This document shows positions 7,425 through 14,973 of a stretch of 38,232 nucleotides of DNA, piece by piece. The DNA is taken from positions 1-38,232 of the forward strand of contig NZ_BILX01000067.1 of assembly GCF_004000785.1 (NCBI RefSeq), given 5' to 3'. The position numbers and the translations under genes are program-made. The notes beneath the pieces were generated by a model that was not told the origin of the DNA, made no database searches, and saw nothing but the letters and a program-made list of their open reading frames with translations. The first letter of the stretch is position 1, and each line of letters begins with the position of its first letter. The stretch comes from Paenibacillus ehimensis NBRC 15659 (lineage in GTDB: Bacteria > Bacillota > Bacilli > Paenibacillales > NBRC-103111).

Positions 7425-7444
7425 GAGCCATAAATCATATGTCG

Positions 7445-8812
7445 TTATTTCAACAGGAAAACCCGATCCCACTCCGGCTCCCGGTCCTGCGTGACAGCCA
7501 GCAGCGCAAGCGCAACGCCCGCGGCCCCGTCCAGCAGCCCGGCGAAATGCAGCTTTTCACCGGACTCCAGTTCTTCAAAGCCGTAAGGCGCATTGGGATC
7601 AAAGGAGTCAACAATCCGATCAACGAGACGGTCGCGTAAAGGAAGCAGCTCCGAGATCCCCGCGTCGGCGATCATCCGCTGCGTCATTTGCAGAAGACCG
7701 GCATCGCCGTGGCAAAAGGTGGCGGAATGCAAATTCCACAGCCGTTCGGGACGCCGGGCCGTGCCGAGAAAGGAATCAATCGCCGCTTGCCGCCACACCG
7801 GCTCCCCGAGCGCTTGCCCGGCGAGCCACAGCGTGCGCGCGACGCCGGGCCCGCCGTAGCACCAAGCTTCGCGGGACGGCGATAGGCTTGCTGCGCCAGC
7901 CGCCTGCTCGTGCCAAGAGAGATGAGCGGGCCAATAGGGGCCGTACTCATCCCTGATCGTAAACTGCATCAACCACTCGGCGATGGAGCGGATGGCTTCC
8001 CGTCCTCCCTCTACTTCAACGCCTTGCAGGTGCGCAAGAGAGAGCAGGGCCAAGGGACCCGGAATGCCATGGGAAACCCCGCAGTTGAAGTAGCCCTCGG
8101 GATACAGCTCCTGATCGGAGGAGGAAATCAGCCGGTCGGGCGAAATATACCATCCCGGAATCCGCGTGTCTTGCCTTTCCTTGTACCCGCACAGCTCAAC
8201 CATATACTCAAGCACCTGCGTAAGCGCCATGCGCATCTCGGGGTCCTCTTTAAAGTGCAGCAAATAACGGCCGATTCCGCTTAAGCCCTGCATCACGTCG
8301 TAATCGGACATGAGCACGCCGTCTTTTATATTTCTCCGGACAACATACATGTACTCGGGGAACATGCGCAGGAAAAAGCCGTTGAGTGACCGAAGCATAT
8401 TCCCGTACCGGGTGCCCTGCCGCGACAAAGCCTGGATGCCAGTAATGACACCGGCCATGCCGCTCCATAGGGATAAGGACTCGATTCCCTGCTGTTCCAG
8501 CGCTTGCTGCATGAGAACAACATAGCGGTGACCTGCGACGTCCCATTGTGCATCGGGCTCCAGACGGTCCAATTCGCCGAACAACAGGCATAAACCCGAA
8601 TACCCTCGCGCAAGGTGCAGCCCGTTCCACTTCACATAGAACTTCCCTTGCTCGATTCGTTTCTGTTCTTCCGCGAGGGCGAATTGCTCGATTTCTCCCG
8701 GGTCCTTCAACCGCCGGGCCGTCTCCATTACAATCGAGCGGACCCGTTCGATTCGTTCCGCACCTTCAAGCGGCAGCCACTTGGCCTCGGCGCAAGCTTC
8801 TTTCGGGTTCAT
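7445..8812 (-). CDS. lanC: Lanthionine cyclase LanC
   Basis: Zinc enzyme that adds Cys thiols to dehydroalanine/dehydrobutyrine residues to close (methyl)lanthionine rings. All LanC motifs are present: NCGVSHGIPGPLALL (about residues 239-253, catalytic-site His), WCYGGPG (about 317, zinc Cys) and FCHGDAG (about 366, zinc Cys-His). It is 455 residues, slightly longer than NisC. An ATG at 8851 overlaps the exporter stop (ATGA) but has no ribosome site; the ATG at 8812 has GGGAG 9 bases upstream and is preferred. Last gene of the operon, translationally close to lanT, followed by a terminator. Confidence 0.95.
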   Translation of the reverse strand: MNPKEACAEAKWLPLEGAERIERVRSIVMETARRLKDPGEIEQFALAEEQKRIEQGKFYVKWNGLHLARGYSGLCLLFGELDRLEPDAQWDVAGHRYVVLMQQALEQQGIESLSLWSGMAGVITGIQALSRQGTRYGNMLRSLNGFFLRMFPEYMYVVRRNIKDGVLMSDYDVMQGLSGIGRYLLHFKEDPEMRMALTQVLEYMVELCGYKERQDTRIPGWYISPDRLISSSDQELYPEGYFNCGVSHGIPGPLALLSLAHLQGVEVEGGREAIRSIAEWLMQFTIRDEYGPYWPAHLSWHEQAAGAASLSPSREAWCYGGPGVARTLWLAGQALGEPVWRQAAIDSFLGTARRPERLWNLHSATFCHGDAGLLQMTQRMIADAGISELLPLRDRLVDRIVDSFDPNAPYGFEELESGEKLHFAGLLDGAAGVALALLAVTQDREPEWDRVFLLK

Positions 8813-8847
8813 ATCTGATTTCTCCCTTCGGGTTATGGTTTCCGCCA

Positions 8848-10725
8848 TCATACGGCCGAACGCGCTTTGCGCTCAGGATCGGCGTCCAAATAAGCATTCG
8901 CTTGCATCATATAGAGCTCCGCATACATCCCGTTCTGCTGCATGAGCTGCTGATGATTGCCCTGTTCGACCACGGAGCCTTGATCCATCATGAGAATCTG
9001 ATCGGCGTACCGGATGGCGGAGTAGCGGTGGGAAATGAATATGCCTAGCCGGTCGCGGACCAGCTCCCGAAACGCCTGAAACACCTGCAGCTCGGTTTCG
9101 GGGTCGAGCATGGAGCTGGGCTCGTCCAGCACGTAGAGCTCCGCCTCGCGCATGAAGGCCCTGGCGATGGCAATCCGCTGCCATTGTCCTCCGGAGAGCT
9201 GCTGCCCTTCGTCAAACAAGCGTCCGAGCTGTGTGGCAAGGCCTGCCGGCATCGATTGGATCAAGCCGGCGATGCCCGCCCGATCCGCCGCCTTCCACAA
9301 TTCGGCGTCCTCCTCCATTTTCGCCGCGTTGCCAAAACCGATATTTTGCCTGACCTGCATCTCATATTGGACAAAATCCTGAAACACGACGCCGACCTTG
9401 CGGCGAAAAGCTTCGCAGTCCATGTCGCGGATCGAGACGCCGTTGATGAGAATGTCTCCTTCAAAGGAGTCGTACAGCTGCGTCAGCAGCTTCATCAAGG
9501 TTGTCTTCCCGGACCCGTTGCGCCCTACAATCGCGAGCGTTTCTCCGCGCTGCAGGGTGAAGCTGACATTCTGCAGAGCCGGATAACTGCTGCCGGGATA
9601 ACGGAAAGACACGTTGCGGAATTCCACCGACTGGATGACCGGCGTAGTCGCGGGACGGGAAGCCTCCAAAGCTTCGATTTTTCTGGCGGAAGGATCGGAG
9701 GACTGCAAATCCAGGAAAGCGAAAAGCTGCTGTAAAAATAAATTGTGCTGGCATAAGGACAGGATGCTCTGCGTCAAATTTTGCGACGAAACCAGGGTTA
9801 GCGTTATGGCTTGGGTGTAGCTGACCACATGGCCGATCAAAATTTCACGCTTATAGGCGGACCATAAGACCATCAGAAACATGAAAGCGTTGACCCCTTG
9901 CTGGGTCGCTTGAAAAATAGCTCCCACCCCGAGCCGCTTCTTGATCATGCGTTTGTCTTCCGCCAAAAACTGCCGGAGCAGCTCGTGATATTTGCCAAGC
10001 AAATAACCGCCCAGCTGAAAAACCTTAATCTCCTTGAAGGAAATATCCCTTGTCAGCAGCACGGACAGATACCAGGTTTGCCGCATTTTCGGAGCCCGGT
10101 TCCATTGAAGCATGAACTCCTGCTGCCCGATCCTCAGAAACGAATAGAAGGAGGTCAAGGGAATGAGGATCAGGAGAAAGGCTGCCCACCATTTCCATGA
10201 AATGAGCATCGCCGCGGTAGAGAATAACGTAATGGACGCGGTAACAATGGACAAAATTTGCTGCAGGATTTGATAGGGCCGATGACCCGCCTCGTTCTGA
10301 GCGCGTTTCAGGGCATCCTGCACCTGGGCGTTCTCAAAATCGCTGAGCGAAAGGGAAATCGACTTCTCCATAATGAGCATGGTGATTCGATTGCTGAGCA
10401 GCGTTTCAAATAATTTGTTGATGAAATTTTGAGCCAATGACAGCGCTTCGTTGAATGCGGAAAACGCAATGAGCCAAATAAAGGGCACTAGCACAGTCTG
10501 AAAGCCCGTATCCCAGGCGGGGCCGATGCTGTTGATCAGCTTTTGGAGCAGCAGCAGCGAGATCACCGGCGAGGCGCCGCGCAGGATGTTAATACATAGA
10601 ATCAGTATGAAATACAGTTTGTTCGTCTGCCACAGCAGTTGAAACACGCGGGGCCAATAGCGAAAGGATTGCACAATATTCGTCAGATTTACGGTTCGGG
10701 ATTCTTCTTCCGCAGCCGGGCTCAT
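8848..10725 (-). CDS. lanT: Lanthipeptide exporter, ABC transporter LanT (no peptidase domain)
   Basis: A 625-residue fused permease-ATPase that should export the modified precursor, NisT/SpaT-like. Residues about 30-330 form the six-helix membrane domain; residues about 370-610 form the ATPase with Walker A IVGRNGSGKTTL (about 398), signature QLSGGQWQR (about 510) and Walker B YVLDEPSSMLD (about 531). There is no N-terminal C39 peptidase domain, so it does not cut the leader. The start at 10725 has GGAGG 8 bases upstream and overlaps the lanB stop as ATGA, showing translational coupling. The open frame upstream of this ATG lies inside lanB and is not used. Confidence 0.94.
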   Translation of the reverse strand: MSPAAEEESRTVNLTNIVQSFRYWPRVFQLLWQTNKLYFILILCINILRGASPVISLLLLQKLINSIGPAWDTGFQTVLVPFIWLIAFSAFNEALSLAQNFINKLFETLLSNRITMLIMEKSISLSLSDFENAQVQDALKRAQNEAGHRPYQILQQILSIVTASITLFSTAAMLISWKWWAAFLLILIPLTSFYSFLRIGQQEFMLQWNRAPKMRQTWYLSVLLTRDISFKEIKVFQLGGYLLGKYHELLRQFLAEDKRMIKKRLGVGAIFQATQQGVNAFMFLMVLWSAYKREILIGHVVSYTQAITLTLVSSQNLTQSILSLCQHNLFLQQLFAFLDLQSSDPSARKIEALEASRPATTPVIQSVEFRNVSFRYPGSSYPALQNVSFTLQRGETLAIVGRNGSGKTTLMKLLTQLYDSFEGDILINGVSIRDMDCEAFRRKVGVVFQDFVQYEMQVRQNIGFGNAAKMEEDAELWKAADRAGIAGLIQSMPAGLATQLGRLFDEGQQLSGGQWQRIAIARAFMREAELYVLDEPSSMLDPETELQVFQAFRELVRDRLGIFISHRYSAIRYADQILMMDQGSVVEQGNHQQLMQQNGMYAELYMMQANAYLDADPERKARSAV

Positions 10726-13700
10726 GGCTGATTCCTCCTCACATGCTGCAAGCTGTATAGCGTATGTCTGGCCAGAGTCAACACCTTCTGCTCTTCTTCC
10801 CGTTGGATGCCGAACAGCCGGTTCAAATGCATATGGATCACGCTTTGCATCAGATCTTCCTGCGTATTGGTCAAGGTTCCTTCCGCTTGGCAATGACGGA
10901 TTCCGTCTGCGTATCGGGCTATCGCCTCGCCGCGGGCTTGGAGCATCGGCAGGATGACGGCTCCGTCAGGAAGATGGCGAAGCTGGGCAAAGCCTTCCCT
11001 GGCGTCCCCGAACTTCATAAGAAACGGTCGGTGCTGACGGAACAATTCCAAATGTTCCTTATGCTGCACCAGCGTGTTCAGCCATTCGAATTGCTCGAAG
11101 AAGGACAGCCCGAACCGTTCCATGATGTCAATGACGCTGATGACCGCCAGCAAGTGCGGGTTCAGGCCGAGGTGTCCCGATTGTCCGGCGTGAATCCATT
11201 CGGCCACGACCCGGCTGTCGAGACAGAACAGCCGCTCCGCCGCCCCGATCAACGTCCGGCCCCCGTACCGCTCGATTTCCGGATCATACGTATCGATTAC
11301 CAAGCGGGATAACAGCCCGTCTTCCGCGCACTGCCGCGTAAACCGGTACAGCTGCGGCAGCAGCGCGGTGTGAAGCTGCTCGGGATGGCCGCAGAAACGC
11401 CAGCGAAGATGCGGATCGGGATCGGCATAACGCATAAAGAAGCTGCCGGCCGCCCACCCTTGCTCCTCCGCCTGGCGGCAAAACTCTCTTAGAGGCCCGC
11501 CGATAAAGGCGTCGGCGCGATGCTCCGCACCGTACCATTTCAGATACAGCCATTCGCTGCCGGGCATTTTCAATCTTTCCGCGAGACGGATCGGGGGAGA
11601 GGAGAGGGCTCCGCTGCGATCCGGCTGCGTGGAAGCTTGCGGCAGGTCCCGCTTGACGAGTGGGAAGACGAATTCGGTCACGTAGTGCCCGGCTGCGCTC
11701 TGGGGCAGATGCTCCAACGCAAACCCGGTTTCGGTCAAAACGATCTGCCCTCCGGGCTGCAGCTTCGCATAATCCCGATACAATTCGTCCCGATGAAGCG
11801 GACAGTCAAGGTCCAGCAGCAAGCGGTTATCTGATTGGGTCAAGTAGACATAGCGCGGCAAATTCCATTGCTTCCGGTATGCCGCGAAAGCTTCCCGCCA
11901 TTGGGATTCCGACATACTCCCGCGAAAAGGCGGCAGGTCCCCGTTAAACTTCCAGCATGCCGCCGCAATGATTGTTTTGCCGTATCTTAACCGCGGCAAG
12001 AAAGGAAGCGTTCTTAACTCGTTCCACTCAAAAAAATCAATGTTGCGCTGGTTTTCCAGCGAAAGCTCTCGCAAAAACCGGTAGACGTTAGGCGAGTTCG
12101 ACGTATTCAGCATGTGGTTTGTCACCGGAATGACCCTTCGGTTTTTGGCCAGAGACCGCAAATAAAAACCGCTCGCGGAAATGCCGACGACCAGATCGGA
12201 GAGCGGGATCGTATGCTCCGGATCTTTGGCCGAATTGGTGCCGATGTCGATTTCGTATTCGCGAATGTTCGTGCTCAAAGCAACATTGGCTGCGCGGCCG
12301 TCTCCCGGGAAATAAACGAGCTCGGCGAGAATCGCTTCGGGATGAAGCTTTTGCTCCAACCGGTCAATTTGCTTGAGCTTGTCCACAAAGGAGGAATCGA
12401 ACAAATCGACAAACCGTCCGACGGACTTGCCCGCACCGTAGGTCCCCGTCGTTCCTCCGGCAATCAGGAGAAAATCACCCTCCTCCACCGCCTCGCCGGA
12501 TCGGGCGGCAAGACCAAAAACCAATTCCAACGACCGCGGCGCGTACTTTTCCTCCATCGGCGCAGGCTCAAGCTGCCTCACCATGTCGTCGGTCAGCTCC
12601 AATTCCTGCCGACCCTGCTGGAGGCAGGTCATGACCCATTGGGACAGCAGCATCTTTTTCTTTTGCTGGGCGAAGGAAGGGGAGCTTTCGTCCTTGCGTC
12701 TGCCCCGGGGGTATTCATATCCGGCCGGAGGGCCAAGCCCGATGTCTCCGTCCAGCAGCTCCAGCAGGGGGACCTCGCGGTAAGCTCCGTATTTCTCAAC
12801 GAAATCCATGCGGTAGCTTTCCAGATGCGAAAGTCCCAAACGTTCCCCGGATATACGCCAAAGCACTTCGGCGGCGCGCTCAACCTCGTGCACAACGGAT
12901 TTGGGGAGAGTGAGCGCCTCCATCGAGAGGGCCAGGTCCACTTGCAGCACGTTGTCGGCTTCGGCAACGGATTTCATATGCTCGATGAGTTCACGGTATA
13001 ACGGCTCGCCTTGCCCGATTTCCAGACGGTTATAGCTCGCGATGAGGGCAGCGGCGGTTTCCAGCTTCGCCTTCTCTTCTTCCGCGCCTGTAATATCGGC
13101 TAAACGCCGGAGCACGTAATCGAACGGCGAGGCGGTCATGAGCGGCGGGCGCAGGTCGGTAATGATGATTTCCTGCTGAACCAGCTGCCAGAGGAATTGG
13201 TTTATTTGCTCGAGTGACGTATCGGAAAATTGATCGTGCAGCTTCAGCGCCAGCTCGCAAAAGGGGAGGGGCTGGCGGGTCAGCTCCATCACCTGCTTCA
13301 CAGCCGGAGTCAGGCGAACGGAGGTGCTCTCCATGCCGCTTTTCTGCTTGACGCCGTACTTGGTCAGATAAGGCACGTAAAGGCGGGAGCCTATGGGATA
13401 GGCCAAAGAATTGAGACCGACCTTGAGCTGCTTGGCGATGTCAAACCGGCTCTCCAAGACGGACAGCACCTTCAGCAGCCACTCCATGTCAGGGCGGGCT
13501 CGCTTGGTATGGTCCGCGACGGGCCGAAGCTCGAACGCATACCGCTCCCCGAAATTTCCGTATGTTACTCCAGAAAATAAACCAAAAGGCGTCGGACGCG
13601 AGGTCATGCGCAGCAAATAGCGCAGAAAGCCTTTGACGGCCTGATCCTGTTTGCGCGGCTGCTCCTCATTGGTTAGATTGGGCAACGCCTGAAGCAGCGG

Positions 13701-13934
13701 CAGGCTGGATACGGCGATGGCCTCGCGGATGACCGGCAATTCGGCGTAGGCGGCCAATTTCTCGAACCAAAGCTTGCGGCTGTCCGCCTCATTCTCATCT
13801 ATATCGACAGAAAGATTTTGGAATAGTTCGACCGGCAATAAAGGCATCCTTAAAATAAAAAAATCAAGCGCCTGAAAAACGCTTGGATCCGCATGAGATG
13901 GCGTCGGTTGAGTGGGGGCCGCTTGAACTGACAT
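10722..13934 (-). CDS. lanB: Lanthipeptide dehydratase LanB, full length
   Basis: Class I dehydratase that dehydrates Ser/Thr of the precursor through glutamylation from glutamyl-tRNA(Glu) and glutamate elimination. At 1070 residues it is the full two-domain form. Residues about 20-790 are the glutamylation domain (PLLPVELFQNL, then LRMTSRPTPFGLFSG near 110, a strongly conserved LanB motif). Residues about 795-1060 are the elimination domain, with EWLYLKWYG and FFMRYADPDPHLRWRF. A ribosome site AAGGTGAG precedes the ATG. It follows the second precursor gene after a hairpin, which probably lowers its expression relative to the peptides. It overlaps lanT by four bases. Confidence 0.96.
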   Translation of the reverse strand: MSVQAAPTQPTPSHADPSVFQALDFFILRMPLLPVELFQNLSVDIDENEADSRKLWFEKLAAYAELPVIREAIAVSSLPLLQALPNLTNEEQPRKQDQAVKGFLRYLLRMTSRPTPFGLFSGVTYGNFGERYAFELRPVADHTKRARPDMEWLLKVLSVLESRFDIAKQLKVGLNSLAYPIGSRLYVPYLTKYGVKQKSGMESTSVRLTPAVKQVMELTRQPLPFCELALKLHDQFSDTSLEQINQFLWQLVQQEIIITDLRPPLMTASPFDYVLRRLADITGAEEEKAKLETAAALIASYNRLEIGQGEPLYRELIEHMKSVAEADNVLQVDLALSMEALTLPKSVVHEVERAAEVLWRISGERLGLSHLESYRMDFVEKYGAYREVPLLELLDGDIGLGPPAGYEYPRGRRKDESSPSFAQQKKKMLLSQWVMTCLQQGRQELELTDDMVRQLEPAPMEEKYAPRSLELVFGLAARSGEAVEEGDFLLIAGGTTGTYGAGKSVGRFVDLFDSSFVDKLKQIDRLEQKLHPEAILAELVYFPGDGRAANVALSTNIREYEIDIGTNSAKDPEHTIPLSDLVVGISASGFYLRSLAKNRRVIPVTNHMLNTSNSPNVYRFLRELSLENQRNIDFFEWNELRTLPFLPRLRYGKTIIAAACWKFNGDLPPFRGSMSESQWREAFAAYRKQWNLPRYVYLTQSDNRLLLDLDCPLHRDELYRDYAKLQPGGQIVLTETGFALEHLPQSAAGHYVTEFVFPLVKRDLPQASTQPDRSGALSSPPIRLAERLKMPGSEWLYLKWYGAEHRADAFIGGPLREFCRQAEEQGWAAGSFFMRYADPDPHLRWRFCGHPEQLHTALLPQLYRFTRQCAEDGLLSRLVIDTYDPEIERYGGRTLIGAAERLFCLDSRVVAEWIHAGQSGHLGLNPHLLAVISVIDIMERFGLSFFEQFEWLNTLVQHKEHLELFRQHRPFLMKFGDAREGFAQLRHLPDGAVILPMLQARGEAIARYADGIRHCQAEGTLTNTQEDLMQSVIHMHLNRLFGIQREEEQKVLTLARHTLYSLQHVRRNQP

Positions 13935-13967
13935 GTCGTCTCACCTTCCGTTATCGAGTCGTAAGAG

Positions 13968-14003
13968 ATACTTCGGAAGAACGCGAACGTCCCTCCGAAG
14001 TAT
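13968..14003 (-). promoter_or_regulatory. Stem-loop between lanA2 and lanB (attenuator)
   Basis: ATACTTCGGA (13968-13977) and TCCGAAGTAT (13994-14003) form a perfect 10-bp stem with a 16-base loop. On the minus strand it is not followed by a real T run, so it should be a partial terminator or an mRNA 3' stabiliser. Such hairpins are usual between lantibiotic structural and modification genes. Confidence 0.7.
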
Positions 14004-14024
14004 GTTGCGGGAGCCCGCGAAGGA

Positions 14025-14219
14025 TTAGCAGCTGTAGCCGTGGGTATAGCCGCACATATGTCTGCCGGTAAAGCAGTTCGAAGAGAAGCAAGTATCCGTA
14101 AAGCATTTGGAACTGAAGCATTGCGAAGTAAAGCAAGTAGAGGTGAAGAGGCCGAAGTTTTGAGTTTCCGAATTCACGGCTTTAACCTCGACATCCAGAT
14201 CGAAGTTGTTGTTTGCCAT
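14025..14219 (-). CDS. lanA2: Class I lanthipeptide precursor, Phe-spaced paralogue
   Basis: A 64-residue precursor. The leader MANNNFDLDVEVK has the F(N/D)LD box that LanB and LanC bind. The core, beginning around NFGLF, has five pentads (TSTC, TSQC, SSKC, TDTC, SSNC, each followed by Phe) at residues 26-50, then TGRHMC and GYTHGYSC. Cys lie at 29, 34, 39, 44, 49, 56 and 64; a Ser or Thr is three residues before each of the first five and five before the last two. Rings are inferred. I use the second of two adjacent ATG codons: its distance from GGGAG equals that in the paralogue, where the upstream codon is ATT, so the extra ATG looks like a single base change. No signal peptide. Confidence 0.93.
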   Translation of the reverse strand: MANNNFDLDVEVKAVNSETQNFGLFTSTCFTSQCFSSKCFTDTCFSSNCFTGRHMCGYTHGYSC

Positions 14220-14300
14220 CATGAATTTCTCCCTTCGTGCGGAGGGCTTGCCTCCGGAATGGTTTGCGGCAGCCGGCGAAAGCTGAATGAATTCAAGAGA

Positions 14301-14495
14301 TTAGCAGCTGTAACCGTGGGTGTAGCCGCACATATGTCTGCCGGTATAGCAGTCGGAAGAATAGCAAGTATCCGTATAACATTTGGAAGTATAGCATTGG
14401 GAAGTATAGCAAGTTGACGTGTAAAGACCGAAGTTCGCGTTTGCTCCGCTAACCGATTTCACTTGGACATCCAGATCGAAATTGTTGTTTGCCAT
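14301..14495 (-). CDS. lanA1: Class I lanthipeptide precursor, Tyr-spaced paralogue
   Basis: A 64-residue precursor, first gene of the operon. The leader MANNNFDLDVQVK carries the FDLDV box. The core has pentads TSTC, TSQC, TSKC, TDTC and SSDC, each followed by Tyr, then TGRHMC and GYTHGYSC, which are identical to the paralogue. Seven Cys are matched by seven Ser/Thr in positions suited to rings (five of four residues, two of six residues; inferred). GGGAG lies 9 bases before the ATG. It is 276 bases from the start of the second precursor gene, a tandem duplication. No obvious double-Gly or Pro-Gln cleavage site is seen, so the leader cut site is uncertain; the conserved NFGL region is a candidate. 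Confidence 0.93.
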   Translation of the reverse strand: MANNNFDLDVQVKSVSGANANFGLYTSTCYTSQCYTSKCYTDTCYSSDCYTGRHMCGYTHGYSC

Positions 14496-14576
14496 AATGA
14501 TCTTCTCCCTTCAATTTTAAAAGAGTTTGATAAAAGATTCGAAACGCTTTCGCCGGGCCTTGCCGCAGAGGGAAGC

Positions 14577-14615
14577 GAATATGGATCAGAAAAATATGTA
14601 TTAAAATCCATATTC
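14577..14615 (-). promoter_or_regulatory. 9-bp inverted repeat at the start of the lan transcript
   Basis: GAATATGGA (14577-14585) and TCCATATTC (14607-14615) are perfect complements 21 bases apart. With the -10 at 14622-14627, the first arm falls at about +1, so this is either a 5' mRNA stem or an operator just downstream of the promoter. Confidence 0.5.
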
Positions 14616-14621
14616 GACTAT

Positions 14622-14650
14622 AATATACCCAAAATTATTATAATAGTCAA
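14622..14650 (-). promoter_or_regulatory. Promoter of the lanthipeptide operon
   Basis: On the minus strand TTGACT (plus-strand 14645-14650), a 17-base spacer and TATATT (14622-14627), in very AT-rich DNA. The leader to lanA1 is about 120 bases. Confidence 0.7.
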
Positions 14651-14704
14651 TATATTACAAATATTTTTATAAAAGTTAGTATAGTTGAAAATAGGTAATT
14701 TTTC

Positions 14705-14800
14705 ATGACTGCTAATCTCATTCAACGCATAAAAGTGCTGAAACATCAAAGAACACGCGCGTTAAAAGGGATGTTTGCGCGATTTATGGAGGTATATTAG
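14705..14800 (+). CDS. Possible 31-residue cationic peptide
   Basis: An ATG-to-TAG frame encoding a Lys/Arg-rich amphipathic peptide (MTANLIQRIKVLKHQRTRAL, then KGMFARFMEVY). Only a weak AGGT lies upstream, 13 bases away. It is divergent from the lan promoter. It could be chance or a remnant. Confidence 0.2.
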   Translation: MTANLIQRIKVLKHQRTRALKGMFARFMEVY

Positions 14801-14973
14801 TATGTGAACTGTTACAAAAAGGAATCATTAGTTTGTTTTATCCAAACCATAAAGGAGTGTTACACATAAGATGAAAGCATAGCTATTTAATCCGAAATGC
14901 AGCGTTGGCCAGGTTATTTTGAAAACGTTTACTTTTATGTAGAGAGTAGAGAATGGTTTCAGGAGGAATAGAG

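Larger units (their letters stand above)
14496..14973. other. AT-rich spacer between the lanthipeptide operon and pdh
   Basis: 478 bases without a confident gene. It contains the lan promoter and leader hairpin, one 31-codon open frame (14705-14800, plus strand), and ribosome-site-like sequences before an ATG that stops at once (ATGTGA near 14802) and before a four-codon frame near 14871. No regulator gene is present here. Confidence 0.6.

Noticed and set aside
10722..10893. 56-residue N-terminal extension of the LanT frame
   Set aside because: It lies wholly inside lanB, while a strong ribosome site precedes the ATG at 10725.
14040..14417. 125-codon plus-strand frame across the lanA genes
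   Set aside because: Antisense shadow; the repeated pattern comes from the two lanA copies on the minus strand.
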